NCBI RefSeq assembly: GCF_003254395.2
Contig: NC_037651.1
Span: 8,066,001-8,130,000 of the forward strand
From: Apis mellifera
Lineage: Eukaryota; Arthropoda; Insecta; Hymenoptera; Apidae
Reading direction: 5' to 3'
DNA length: 64,000 nucleotides
The first letter of the stretch is position 1; each line of letters starts with the position of its first letter. Below, in pieces: positions 50,691 to 63,908 of the stretch. A program made the position numbers and the translations under genes. The notes beneath the pieces were generated by a model. The model saw only the letters and a list, made by a program, of their open reading frames with translations. It searched no databases and was not told the origin of the DNA.

Positions 50691-51789
50691 TTATTCAGTA
50701 GGTAAAGCTTGTAGAAGTTTTCTTGCTCTCTGATAAACAACAGATTCCACCTTATTTTTATTTTCTTCATTTTCTTCTACTTTTCTTATAACATCCATAC
50801 CTTTTTTTAAAAGTTGTTCTCTAGCCATACCTTTACATCCTTCAAAATATTCTAAAACTGTTGGGAAAATGTCATTTGGTATAGAAATTTCATCTAACAA
50901 ATTCTCAATTAACCAAATTTGTCTTAACTTTTCAAATTTCCATTCGGTTCTTGCATATTTCCACTGTAAATAAAGTTATAAAAAAAATATAAAATTCTAT
51001 GTTATTAAAAATATTAATTATAATTATCCTAAAAATAACATTATTGAAAAATATAAGTACTTTTGAAACATAATTAAGTCCTTTTTTCATTGCTTCTGTT
51101 TTACTGGCCATTCTTTTTTCATTCTCTTTTTTCTCGGCTTTTTCTCTTTTAATCTGTCTCTTAGAAGGTTGTTTTGGAGTTTTTACATTACATTTATGAA
51201 GTTCTTCTATGTTATTTACATCATTTATTACATGTATACTATGAACAAAAATACTTTTAATTTAATATTTAAAACAATTAAAATAATAATGTAAATATGA
51301 AATTATTTACTTTGCTTTCTTTTTTGGTGGTATTATCTTATTATTTATTTCTTCTTCATCTTGATTTTCTTTCATTTTAATAGAATTATCCTTTTCTGTT
51401 TCAATTACTTTTGTTTCTTTAATTATTTCATTATTAATATTATTAATGGTATTTGATCTTTTTCTTTTTCCCTTTTGTTTTTTATGTTTTACTGCTTGGT
51501 TATTCATTTCTTTCTTTTGATTAATATCATATTCTGAGATATCAATATTATTTGTTTCAGTTGTAATTTCTGTAAATAATGAATTAAAAATTAATGAATT
51601 TTATTTTATAAAAAATTTTGAATTAAATTTGTATCATAACCATGTAAAATTATAACATGTAAAATTATAACACAATGAAATTTAAATAAGATTTATTAAT
51701 TATTTACCTTCTGATTTATTTATTTTCTTCGTTCGCTTTTGCAATTTTAAACTCTTAACCTCTAATTTTGATGTATTGTCGATCCCCAT
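50691..51789 (-). CDS. C7orf50-like WKF-domain protein
   Basis: Four minus-strand exons: 51789-51708, 51569-51311, 51238-51061 and 50963-50691, in phase, coding 263 residues. The first two thirds are low-complexity and very basic (KKQKGKRKRS, PPKKKAK), with likely nuclear or nucleolar signals. The last 90 residues form the WKF domain of C7orf50-type proteins: WKYARTEWKFEKLRQIWL, then a short helical domain with YFEGCKGMARE and a C-terminal helix ending ALPTE. The human protein is nucleolar and linked to ribosome biogenesis by interaction data; the biochemical role is not established. Most of the N-terminus is poorly conserved, so the start (51789, the first ATG in frame) rests on position only. 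It is head to head with the UQCC4 gene. Confidence 0.87.
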
Positions 51790-52192
51790 GATATTATATA
51801 AATCAATGATATGTTTTATATATGAATATAATTTTGAATTTATGATGGTGCAACATTTAATATTTATAATATATTAATATCTTTTAAAAAAAGAAAATAT
51901 TAAAGATATTTATTAAAGATTAAATAATATAATATAAGAAAATGACTGCGTTCGAAACTGCGTTTAGTATCGTACTCTTATTCGTACAAAGTATTACGCA
52001 GCATAGAATAATATAAGAATATCAAAAAGAATTATAAAAATTTCAATACCTGAAATTTGTCCTTTACAAACATAAATTTAATAAAAAAAAGTAATAAATA
52101 TAATATTTAATTAATAACAATTGATAGAAATAATATTTGAACTTTCTTTCTAGAAATTAAAACTGAATAATTTTTAATAGTATTTATAGAAA
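51790..52192. promoter_or_regulatory. Bidirectional promoter between the WKF gene and UQCC4
   Basis: The start codons of two divergent genes lie only 403 bases apart, so their promoters must share this stretch. It is AT-rich apart from a small patch (ACTGCGTTCGAAACTGCGTTTAG) at about 51945-51967, containing a short direct repeat of ACTGCGTT, where initiation may be centred. No TATA box stands out in such AT-rich sequence. Confidence 0.55.
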
Positions 52193-52791
52193 ATGATGCG
52201 CATAAAATGGATTGAAAATATCTTAGAATTCAGGAGCAAAAGAACATTATTAGAAAAAAGGTATATTTTTAATTACATGATGTTTTTTTTTCATATATAT
52301 TTTTAAATTATTGTAGAAGGTTAGAAAAAATTAAGAAATAAAAAAATTATTTTTTATCTTATTCTTTATTTTCTTTTTATTTCATTTATTTCAATGTTTA
52401 TATTATTATTAACTTACATTAATTAACTTATATTTATTTTGAAATTTTAATAGAAAAATTGCTATATTATTTTAGATATATTTTTCCTCAAATATGTTCT
52501 ACCTTCAGATTTAGTATCACTTCAAAGAAGAATGAAACAATTAAAAATGATGAAGTTGAAGATGATAATATGAGAAAAAGAAAGCCTATAAAATTTTCAA
52601 CATCTAAAGCATCAAAATTTCTTTCTGGAAATAAAACGAAAAATGTTCCAGAATATCAAGAAACAGTTTTAGTAACATGTTTTGCTATCTTTTTACTGTA
52701 TTTTTGTGTTTTGAGAGAAGAAAATGATATTGATGAAGCTATGATAAGGAATATACCACCAGAAATTTTAAGACAAATATATGGAAAATAA
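52193..52791 (+). CDS. UQCC4: UQCC4/CCSMST1-like complex III assembly factor
   Basis: Two exons, 52193-52260 and 52476-52791, code 127 residues. The N-terminus is basic, as for mitochondrial import. The key features of the CCSMST1 (C16orf91, UQCC4) family are present in order: the KPIKFSTSKA motif at about residues 59-68 (RPIEFSSSKA in mammals), a single membrane helix at about 86-102, and an LREEN motif directly after it (LREES in mammals). The family is a small inner-membrane protein that supports respiratory complex III assembly. Similarity outside these motifs is low and insect members are rarely named, so the call rests on motif order and size. Two ATGs are adjacent at the start; I chose the first. 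It converges with PIG-Q with only 132 bases between stop codons. Confidence 0.82.
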
Positions 52792-52923
52792 AAGGAATAA
52801 AGGAATGTAAAATAAATTTCTGAAATTAGAAAATAAAAATGAAATAGATTATTTATATTTCATAAATATAAAATGTATTTCCCAATTAAATAGAATTTTA
52901 AATAAATAATTAAAATTTATTCA

Positions 52924-54770
52924 TTATAATGGATATAATAATTCACCCCATATTATATTATTTATTATTTTATTCCATTCTATAGGTGGATGATAAATAA
53001 TTGTATCTGGTATGCATTTGTTCCATGTATAATTCCATGATGCTATTACTAATGTCATTATTAATATTATTGGTCTTTCAGTTCTATGTGAATATATTTT
53101 AATATTAACAGTACCTGAAACATAATCATATGATATATAAATAATTCAATAATAAATTAGTAATAAATTTACTTACTGCATGTACTATAAGAATGGAACA
53201 ACCATTTAAAAAAAGCATATACAGGCATAACTTGAAGATAAAATTTCATTCTTGTTAATAAACCTCCAAAGCTAATTAATGCTAATCTTAACTATAAAAT
53301 AAATTTATTAATTATTGAATTATAAATATAATAAAAATTCAAATAATTATTATATACCATTGTAAAAACTACATAATAAACCCAAGTTGTTGGCATCAGA
53401 AACAATAAAATAGTAAATAATAAAGTTCCTACAAAAAGTTGATCAGGTTGATATTGACAAGAATCAATTCTTTTTCTTAATGGATTCTTCTTTTTACCCA
53501 AAAATAATCGAAATAAAGCAGTAATGCCTTTTAATTGAATATTAAAAAGCCTAAATAAAAAATTAAGTTATTATACAAACTATATTTTTGGAATATTTAT
53601 AACTTATTTTGCAATACCTTGCTGCATATACATAAATACAATATGCATGAAAACTGACAAGTGCTAGAAGATCAGCTGCTATTGCTATTTGAAACGTAAT
53701 ACCAAGTCTTCCAAACAGTACTAATACTTCAAATGTGAAATCCATTACAGGTTTCATAAATATTAAAAATGTCCACCACATATGTATGTGATATAAAAAA
53801 AATTTTCCAAGCATATTATTTAAAGCATGATTTAATTTTAAGCCAGCTGGTACACCCATTAACCAATTAATTAAATCTTTTAAGAAGGTTACTACTTTCT
53901 GTAAAATACTTGCATAATAAAATATTACATTTGTCATCAATTTAATATTATTTTTAGTGTAGATTTTTAATTTACCTCTGCATTATTCAAAAGTATTTGA
54001 GAAGGCGAAGTATATTCAAAGTAATATAACAATAATTGTAATATAGAGATTCCTAGCAACATATCTATTATCAGTGCAAAAACATAGTTACCAGTCTTCA
54101 ATGTGAACTTTTTGTTTTTTATTATAGTAATCAACATCCATTTTGCATTTTCTAACCATCCATTAACATGTAAGCCAAGAAAAGAATATCTTAAAATTGG
54201 TAATAATTTATTGGTTATTTTATTAAGAAAAAGAATTGGATAAAAATATAAGAACATATGATATACAAATATTATTTCTTTTATATAAATATATTTTTCT
54301 TTCTTCTGTATTTCTTTTTCAACTTGTTTGTCTTGTATAATTTTCATTAACTCATAAAAGTGATCTCCATATATTGCTTTTTGAGCAAATAATTCTGTTT
54401 CTTTAAAAACTAATTGATCATATATTATAATAACTATATGATAATGTAAAATAGAAATTTTTTTATTGTTTAGAATAATACTTTTTAGAATATAATCGTA
54501 AATATTGTCTTTGGAAGATATAGGATTCAAACATATATCAAGCCAATCTAAATATTTTTTATCTATATGTTCTTGTTTCTCTTCTGTGCCAGAATAATAT
54601 CCAATTATATTGGTATATTTCATTGTTTCAAAATTATTTATTTTACATACTCCAATGATATAAAATTTTTTAACTTCCGTACTATCATCATATACTACTT
54701 TACCAAACATATATCCAGCTTTTTCTTTGTAAAGTCTGTTTGGTAAAAATATTAATATACTTTTCATCAT
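52924..54770 (-). CDS. PIGQ: PIG-Q (GPI1), subunit of the GPI-GlcNAc transferase
   Basis: Five minus-strand exons: 54770-53976, 53898-53618, 53550-53358, 53291-53177 and 53114-52924, in phase, coding 524 residues. The conserved GPI1 core is clear: LINWLMGVPAGLKLN, FFLYHIHMWW, SFHAYCIYVYAAR, LGKKKNPLRKRIDSC and DQLFVGTLLFTILLFLMPTT, with several membrane helices. The less conserved N-terminal half has IIIYDQL, matching the vertebrate FYDQ position. PIG-Q stabilises the PIG-A-containing complex that adds GlcNAc to phosphatidylinositol on the cytosolic face of the ER, the first step of GPI-anchor synthesis. The frame is open six codons upstream of 54770 only from a GTG, so the first ATG (a double ATG) is the start. 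It is head to head with TXNDC11 (484 bases between starts). Confidence 0.96.
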
Positions 54771-55254
54771 AGCATTTAACTTTTTCACTAATTATAAATT
54801 ATATATTGTTCAATAAAATAAAAAAAGATACTTTTCATTAATTTACATTAACACATATATATAACACATAAAAAATTATTTGTAATTTTTTAAATTTTTA
54901 TCTATATTTTATCTATATATTTTCAGTTTTTTTCATAATAGTTGAAATTAATGCTTCAAATAAATATTAAAAAATATGATAAAATATTATTTCTATTTCC
55001 TTTCTTTCAACTATATAAATATATCGATGTTATTCTTTCAAATCATGTATTGATGATATGTTGACAAGCAGTCAGCTGTTTCCGGTTTGCAAAAATACAG
55101 GTGACTCGATAGAAATCTGTGAAAATCCCGGCTAATTAATTTTAATTAAATAAGCGATAGTGGACAGACAGCATTGAAGTAAATAACGAGTGTGTGACGA
55201 AGCTTTAATGTACGGTATTTTTCTCTCTTTAATTTTATTTTCGTTTAACGGATA
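54771..55254. promoter_or_regulatory. Bidirectional promoter between PIG-Q and TXNDC11
   Basis: The 484 bases between two divergent start codons turn from AT-rich to less AT-rich at about 55050-55250 (GACAAGCAGTCAGCTGTTTCCGG), which points to the TXNDC11 leader there. The PIG-Q leader must lie in the left, very AT-rich half. Confidence 0.5.
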
Positions 55255-58200
55255 ATGTTGAAGGAAGAGCTTGAATCAAGCACGAGAAATGGTGATAACT
55301 CGCACACGACTACACCGGACTCAGGAAGTAACGACGTGGCCAAAGAGTCGTATCAGAAGGTCGCGATAGAAGAAAGATTGGCAAGCAAAATGTTTTCATA
55401 CGCTAGAAAAATCATTCGATTTTTCCTTGCGATTATCTTTACGACTCTAGCTGCTCTACATAGTTCGTAAGTTTTAGGTTATAACAACTTTTAAATATAA
55501 AATTTATCAATATTGAATACGATATTATTTTTTTATTATAACACGATTTTTTTGACATTATAACAAGTGTTCCATAATTTAAAAATACAATTTTATAAGT
55601 AAAAATAAATTGTATTTGTTTTTAAATAATAAGATATTGTATGCATCATTATTACATATATTTTATTATACAACCATTATTTTGTTGCAGTTCTCCCAAA
55701 GTATCAAAACCTCCATTAGCTAAACCATTTTTTAATCAAAGCTCAGTTGTCTTAGATTTTTATAAGGGACATTTAGGAGCTATGATAGAAAGAGTTACAG
55801 AAGCAGATTTCAGTTTTGTTATGTATTATGCTCCATGGGATGCTGAAAGTCAAACTATACGACAAGAATTTGAAATGGTTGCTCAATATTATCATTCACA
55901 GGTATTAAATACAATTAAATCTATAATTGCTTGTTAGATTATAAAATATTTTATATTAGATAATGAAATTATCTAAAATAATATATTTTTATAAATTTGT
56001 AGATTTTTTTTGCTGCCATTAATTGTTGGCATCCGAGCTCAGAATGTAGAGCTCAATATAATAAAATACAAAGTTATCCAGTATTAATGCTTTATCCTTC
56101 AAGAGATTCTGGTATAGAATATAGAGGTATACGTACATGGCCATACATGATAAAATTTCTTAATACAATTATGAATCCTATTGTTAGAGTAACAGATAAA
56201 GAACAATTAATGAATTTACGTGTTAATTATGATGTAAGTATAAATAAATAATTTATATTTTAAATTGCAGGATAAATTTTTATTTATACACAATAGAATT
56301 ATTTCTTATGATTACAGGCTGTAGTAGTAGGATATTTTAATTTTACTCGATTAGATAAAACTCCAGGTTATAAAGAATTTTATAAAGCTGCTCTACGAAC
56401 ATTAGAAGAGGATCCTAATAGAGAATTGGTTTTTGCCATTGTTACTAATGCATTATCTAGTGAAATAGATTATAATATTTATAAATTTCCATCTGCAAAT
56501 CTATTCATGTGGAGTGATTCTTTAGTAAGTAAATGAGAAAAATTTTTATATTTGTATAATGGTAAACATATTGGATACATAAAGCAAAAACATTTGCATA
56601 TATAGCACAATTAAATGAGTTTGAGAATTCAAATGTGTAGAGGTATCCAGAAAATTCTGAATGGACTTCCGAAAACATATTAAATTGGATAAGCAGTTCT
56701 ATTCATCAACCAGTTCTGTGGCTGCAACCTCCTGGAGTAAAAGCACTAACATTAGCACCATATTTGAGAGAAGGACCTGTACTTTTTCTCTTCACACCTC
56801 GTAATCCTTTGCATCCTGAAAATTATAATTATAATCTGGTGCGTAAAATTTCAAAGCCAATTGTGGAATTTGAAAGATATGAAATAAGAATTAAATTGAT
56901 TCTCTAGATCAGAGAAATTGGACTGCAGTATTATAATTGCGCAGATAATGTCTTAGCTAAAGAGATAATTGAACGTCTTAGTTTTAAACGTCGCGTTGCT
57001 ATTGCAAAACATTTGGAGCGAAATAATCAATGTGCAAAATATTTGAAAGAAATGAAAAATCAAACAAATGAATCCATCAACAATATTTCAATTCAAAAAT
57101 GGATTAATGATAGTTGTTGTGTTAATGTCATAATGAATAAATGTTTTTTGTGTAAAAAGAATATATTAGATAATGCAGAAATGGAAACATCTATTTGTAA
57201 ACTTACTTCTAAAAAACTTAATCATGTTTGTAAAAGTTCAGATATTTTTAAATTTTTAGTTATGCAAAATTTACAGCAAAAACGTGAAATTTGTTGTAAT
57301 GAAGATCATATAACAATAAAATATGAAGAAAGATTTAAAACCAAAAGGTAGTTTTATTAAAATTTTTATTGAAATTATTTTTTGATTAATATTGATTAAT
57401 ATTTGATTATCATTTATTTTTGTAGTCAAAAGTACAAAATATCGGCATTTATTACAAAAGAAGAGGACATACAGTCTGCAGATGCAATAAAAGAAGCACA
57501 TTTAAAATTCAATTGTAAAAGATGGATAACAGGAAACAAATATCATCAACCTATATTTCCGCGAGATAAACTTGAACATCCGAATATAAATTTAACTAAA
57601 TCAGTATGTAAAACTAATAAAACATTAACACTAATTGCAATTGATAGTTTACATTATTATTATTTCGCGGAAGCTCTTGGCATAGATCTTTTAAAAAAGA
57701 AGGATAAAACTGCTATTGTTATATTAGATGTTGCTGTAAGTATTTGAATATATTTTTATATTAGATATATTATTAATTCTTAAATATATTAATTCAAAAT
57801 TTTTTTTTAGCATGAAAGTCAATATGTCATGCAGGAGGATTTTAGTCGATATACACTTATACAATTTATAAATAATTATACTCAAGGTTTTTTACAACGT
57901 ACATTACGTTCTAATAATTCAAGACGTTTTGTCCAAAAGTTTAAGTCCAAAGTTAATTGTAAAACAAAAGATGCACAAAATGTGTGCATACCAGAATTAA
58001 CAACTGAAACTTTTCTTAATACTATTTTAGATTCAACAAAGGTAAAATTGGAAAGAAAAATACAAATTTATTATGAAGTTAAAGAATAATATTATAAATT
58101 GATTTTTCAGGATGTGGTTGTAATGTACCATTCTCCTTATTGTGCATTTTGTAGTGCAATATTTTATGTATACTTGACAGTAGCTCATTATTTACATAAA

Positions 58201-58876
58201 ATGGATCATCTTTTATTCGTAAGGGTAGATGGTGATAATAATGATTTACCATGGGAATATAACATGAATCGATTCCCGTCTATTCTTTTCTTTCCTGCTA
58301 AAAGGTAATTATAATTGTTATAATATTCATAATTATATTCCATAACAGTTTTCTTATCTTATTCATTTTAGAAAAGAGGATAGTACAGTATATCCGTTTT
58401 CTCTGCCAATTACTATTCCGAATCTTATAAATTTTATCTTAGCAAATTTGGACGGAGATTCGCATATTGAAGCGCTTGTAAATATTTGTCAATCTGGAGC
58501 CGCTGGTGTGATTCCAGATGCTTGTATCGCTCGAACTCGTTGGCTGTGTTTAGATATTATTCAACAACTACTTCGAGATTATCGAAAATTAATAAGGCAT
58601 ATTAGTCTATTAGGGAGAATAAGTGTTAGAAATAAAAAAAAAATTATTTTATTAAAATTGGCTCACATTAAAGATATACATTTAATATTAGGTTCTACTA
58701 TTGATCTCAAAGAGGAGCAACATAAAGTAAAACTAATTAGAAAAAAATATAGAAAATATTATAAAAATATTAGATCATTTGAATTAGATAGCAAAATAAA
58801 TAGTACTAATAGTCAAGTAGAAAATCTTTTTCAAGAACAAAATGTTTTTGAAAAAAATATTAAAAACGAATTGTGA
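55255..58876 (+). CDS. TXNDC11: Thioredoxin domain-containing protein 11
   Basis: Ten plus-strand exons: 55255-55466, 55691-55901, 56003-56233, 56318-56524, 56641-56838, 56908-57347, 57426-57735, 57811-58041, 58111-58304 and 58372-58876. All phases match, giving 912 residues. A single membrane helix at about residues 50-70 (IIRFFLAIIFTTLAALHS) follows a short polar N-terminus, so the bulk lies in the ER lumen. The first thioredoxin-like domain has MYYAPWDAES, with no CxxC pair. The last one has MYHSPYCAFC, with C691 and C694 as a plausible redox pair. The remaining lumen part is Cys-rich (SCCVNV, CFLCKKN). The C-terminal 100 or so residues are basic and coiled. Mammalian TXNDC11 works with EDEM2/EDEM3 in disulfide-linked mannose trimming and also binds dual oxidases. 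No KDEL-type tail is present. Sequence is fairly divergent but length, topology and both domains fit. Confidence 0.93.
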
Positions 58877-60958
58877 TATCGATTTACAAATAGATATATT
58901 ACAATGAATATTATTTTATTTAAATTCTTTTATGACATTGTACTAAATGTACAATACATACCTCAGAAATCATTTTATTTCACAAATGTAAAATATATTC
59001 AGTTGAATTATATATATCATATACAAATAAGCATCATAATTTATAAAAAAATATTCTGTAATATATATTTACAAAAATAACAAAAATATTTAAATGACTT
59101 TAATACAAGACATTCCCTATCAAATGGTGCAAAAAAATTATAACATCATATACAATTTTTATCTTGTAAAAAATGTACATTCATAATTTTTTATTTAAAT
59201 TTTTATAACAATTTTGCAAGAAAAAAATATTTATACCTGCTATTCAAGTAAAGATAGTAAGTCATTGATAAGACTATTTTTTTTCAATGCATCATGGTTC
59301 TATAGAGGGAGTGTACATACATTAGAATTACTCATCTTTAATTAATATTCATGATGTTTAATACTGCAACTGAGAAATAAAAGTAGTACTACTAGAAATG
59401 TAAAAAAGAAGAAAAAAGAAAAAAAAGAAATGATACATGCTAACTTAACATGTAAACTTTATTTTTAAAATTTATTTTTTAAACTATAAGATTTAGAAAA
59501 AATTAAATTAAGTTTTAGCTCTCTAAAGTATATGTTTAAAAATGTTTAAAAATGTGAAAAAGAAAGAGAGAAAGGAAGAAAAAATAATTTAATTCTTTAT
59601 CTGATATATGTGATTTGCTCATACATTTAGCAAAAATGTGTGTTGTACATTCGTGTAAATATTGTTATATGCAATAATAATAATAAAAGTATATGTTAAT
59701 ATATATATAAAGATATAAATTAATTTAAAAAAAATAGAAAAATTGATTGTTTTTTAAAATTGTAATCATTTAGAAAATTTTATTATATTTTTACATTATA
59801 TTTATCAAAATGAATTCGTAACATAAAACTTAGAATCTATTGATTGCCGTATCACAACCTTATATGTACGAAGATCGGATTAGAGATGTGATAAAATAGC
59901 GTGGGCCGAAAGTGGTCGATGGATCGCGTAATCTTGCGTTAGTCATTCTCCCCGTTTGCCTGATTTATTTATGGGTTGGGCTACTTATTCGATGTAATGA
60001 AATTCCTAGTAAAATGACACGTGATAAGAAACTCGTTTCTTCTATCGATTTAATTACTGATCTTTGATCAATGACAGTATATGGCATTGAATGAATTGTC
60101 AATTATTTCCACTATATGACATAAATAAAGTAATCTAACTTCGATTAAATTTTTTATTAATGATGTAATATCTCTTTTGAAAATTAATTTTTGAATTCTT
60201 TATAAAAAAAAAACAAGAAAATAAATACATAAATATTATATTATAACAATTTTATTAGATCATTTATCATTTTTAGTTTTGATTATAACCATTCTTAATT
60301 ATTTATATTATTATATATTATATATTTCTGTATTAAAAATTTACAATCTTACAATTTTTTACAAAGTGCATAAAAAACAATAAAAAAAATATTTGTTGCA
60401 TAAAAAATATAAAAACAATCTAAAAATTGGAATGAATATTAATTGTTAAGATAAAAAGTTAAAATAATGCCAAAAAAATAATAGAATTAATGAATTATAT
60501 AATATAAACAATAATAATTATATATTTATACTTTTTCTTTATATATTAATTATAATTTAAAAAAATTTAAATTATAAACTGCCATATAAAAATCAAATGG
60601 TCCAAACGAAAAAAACAGAAGATGGCGTAGCATTTGATTGTGAACCTGATTCTTCACTAATCTTGAAGATAGAAGTGATAGTCAACGCCTCCTAGTGAGC
60701 AGGATTGTAAAAAGGAAGTTGAAGAAACATTCATTTCTTTATAGTCTCCACTCTATATACAAATATAACTGTATGACCGTGTGTACTGTGCCGCTGACAA
60801 TGAGCCGCGGCGGTGACTGTGATAAGTGATCGCGTACCCTTCCTCGTCGCTAAACGCGTAGTGGCAGTGGAGAAAGATAGTACGTCGACCAAGAAAAGAG
60901 TCTACCTCTTGATGACTCGCGCTTTACGCAAGGCGCAACGTAGCCGGAGCTCACAATT
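58877..60958. other. TXNDC11 3' UTR, gene-free spacer and ZAD gene promoter
   Basis: The left part is AT-rich 3' UTR with several AATAAA-like signals. A less AT-rich patch at 59870-59970 has no long frame. From about 60600 and especially 60770-60958 the sequence becomes GC-rich (CCGCGGCGGTGACTG) and forms the leader and promoter of the ZAD gene. A frame opening at about 60813 overlaps the leader and is probably not used. Confidence 0.5.
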
Positions 60959-63908
60959 ATGTTCGATGTACCGCCCAAGTTCTACGAGCTGTGTCGCCTT
61001 TGTTTATCGTCGGACGGTGTCAAATTGTCCATATTCGAAGAGGAAGGCGCCCAGCGAAACTTTGCCGATAAGATATTAACGTGCCTCTCGATTACGGTGA
61101 GTCTCGTCAGGAGTTTTCACCGGGTCCTCGTGCCGAGACGAAGATAAATCAGACGCGACCATCTGTGGTTCTCTGAATGTGAATGTGTCTCCCTCTCTTT
61201 TACACGCAATCCTATCTCTCTTTCTTCGTCTCGCTTTCGTTTGTCTCTGTCTATATCATCTTCTATCTCTATTTCTCTTACTATCTCAAGAGTGCGTGTA
61301 TGTGTGCGCGTGCCACGGGAGAAAGTTTGGCAAGAGATGTGTCCGCGAGATAAGCCGACTCACGGGGGATTTAAAATGGCAGTGATAAGCTGTACTCCTC
61401 GCTTGTACAGACCTCACGGAGAGGGGAGCAGCTCCTTATTTAGACGGCCTGTTATCAGGTTTCACACGCGGATTCCACGAGTCGCTGTCACATTTGACTA
61501 TATTATATATATTTCTCTTTTCTCTTTATAATTTATTATTTGTTCTCATAGACGGTACACTCTCTTCTTTGAAAGAAAGCTCTGCTTCCGTCCAACCTAC
61601 TTAAAAAAATTATTCGTTTTTAATATTATTTATCTCAAATTTTTATTTTGAGAGATTAGAATGAATTCTGCATTTCTCTATTTTTCTTATTTACATTATA
61701 AAGAAGTCTATCTTTATTTTAATAGTAGCAATCAAGTTTAAATAATTGATAAGAAAATATAATTTAACATATAATAATAATATTGCATTTCATTGTCAAT
61801 GTTATGGTTTTTGTTTAAGAAATATCTATAATAATAAACAAATATAATATAAAGTTATTTCAATAAAATTAATATTATAAGTGTATAAAAATTATGTATT
61901 AAATAATTGAAAATGCAATGATATAATTACATTTTATTCAGGTAAAAGATGGGGATTCTTTACCACCAATCATTTGTCACCGGTGTGTGTATAAATTGGA
62001 TGTACTGCACAACTTCCGTGAAGTGTCACACAAATCTGATGTCATACTCAAACAGTACCTGGATTATGCCAAGCAGTTATCATCACATGATGATCAGGTA
62101 ATCATTAAATATTTTTTTCAAATGCAATGAAAAAAGATATATTAGAATTTGTTGACGTAGGTCATCATACAATATGAATCATATCATTTTCTGGTTAAAG
62201 AGCTAGAATTAATTTAACACAGTAACATCAATGATCAGTCATTTCATTCTAAGTAATGATGCAATTGAAAATGTGCAACATGTGATTGTAGATAAGAATG
62301 TGCTTCAATACATGTATATTCCATATATTCTAAACACATGTTTAATACATACAGGATGATATTTATTTGCTTCTCTGCCCTGATATATCAGTAATTATAT
62401 AAGATACTTCAAGGTTTCTTTTAATGCAGCCAACTTTGACCTTATCAATTTGATAATGATTACAGAATAGAAAAAAAATGCGCATAACTAATTATTTTCT
62501 TATGAATATATTCTAAACAGGTACAAGGTACAAATATCAAAATATTATATATAATCTTTTATGATAATTTATACAAATATCAATGAATGTTTATTTATTA
62601 GAATGTTAATAAAAATTAAATTTAAATGTAATTTTTTTTTCTGTTAGTTTACTGATTTATATTTATTTTTGAAAATTTTATATTTTTTATTTTATTTTAT
62701 ACTTATATATTTTATTTTAAACTTACAGTGATTTGTTTTGTTTTAGAAAAAATCTTTCTCCACTGCCAAAGTAGCAGGATTAAGTCCGCTACAGTCATTT
62801 CTCCAATTGAACAAAACATTGTTCAATGAGGAGCCTAACTCTCCGGCCAGCATTAATCAAAACGTTATACCTCAGACTCAAACACATCATTTGGAGTTGT
62901 GTACCAATGACATGCCTGAGCATGATAACATTAAGTGTGAACCAGAAGATGATACATGTTCAAATAGTTCTGATCCAGATAGATTAGAAATAGAAGATCG
63001 CGATGAGCAGGATACTGAGGGGGAAGAAAATGGTTATGATATGACCATTAATAAGAGAATGAAAGTAGAAACAAATTATGAGGAATCAAAAACAAGTACC
63101 CCCAATCATAGTCCAGTGAATAGAATGGATACACCAGAAAGCAATTGTTCAGACACAAATATTGACCAGGAAACAACAAAGTTATGGCAAGCATTAGCAA
63201 AGTAAGTATAAAATTTTCTATATATTTTTTTTACATTTAAAAATTTTCCAAAAAAAATTTATTGAATATAATATTAATAAAATAAACAGTAAATAGTTAT
63301 TAATAGTCATATATTATTGTGTTTATTTATTAATAGTCATATATTTTTCTGTTTGTATTTATTTATACAATTTCAATCTTTAAATAGATTTTTATTGTTA
63401 ATTTATATTATTTTTTTATAAAATTAGTTAAATGATTAGTGATATAATTTTATTTATTTAATATATATAAAACAAATTTTAATTCTTAAAACAATTTCTT
63501 TGTAATAAATCATTTCTTCTAAAGATAACATTTATTGATTAGCTATATAACATATAACATAACATATATTTGATTAGCTATAAGATTTATATTGCTTTTT
63601 GTATTTTTATTATTATATGTATATTACTTGAATATAATGTTTGTTTTCATTTTTCATGTAGCAATAGGAGTTTAGAGATTACCAGGACAAATGGTGACAA
63701 ATTAAATAATGGATTCACTGGCGAAGCAACTAATTTGTTGCGTTCTTTAATCAACAATAGGCAAATTGGTATTACTGCAATTGATTCTGACAGAATATCA
63801 CCACAAATTAGGTTTTACAGAGATACTCAAGGAACAACAATTGAACGCACTATACCCGACTGTTCTCTACTCGGCAACCGTACTAATGTGTCGTGTATAG
63901 AAAATAAG
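60959..63908 (+). CDS. ZAD-domain protein (partial; continues past the right edge)
   Basis: Four exons so far: 60959-61096, 61942-62097, 62747-63201 and 63662-63908, the last ending in a donor (AAG|GTTTGT) close to the window end, so the gene continues. They code 332 residues. The first 90 or so residues are a zinc-finger-associated domain: C12 and C15 in ELCRLCLSS, then C58 and C61 in PPIICHRCVYKLDVLHNF, the four-cysteine treble-clef dimer module nearly unique to insect transcription factors. Then comes a long acidic, Ser/Pro-rich linker with likely SUMO sites (IKCEPE, MKVETN). DNA-binding domains, usually C2H2 fingers, would lie downstream; I cannot name the gene without them. The start is the only well-placed ATG before the domain, in a GC-rich leader. 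A large first intron (845 bases) has a GC-rich 5' part. Confidence 0.92.

Noticed and set aside
60813..61147. Basic frame in the ZAD gene leader
   Set aside because: It overlaps the ZAD start in another frame and contains only Arg/Ser-rich leader sequence; the ZAD cysteines fix the correct frame.
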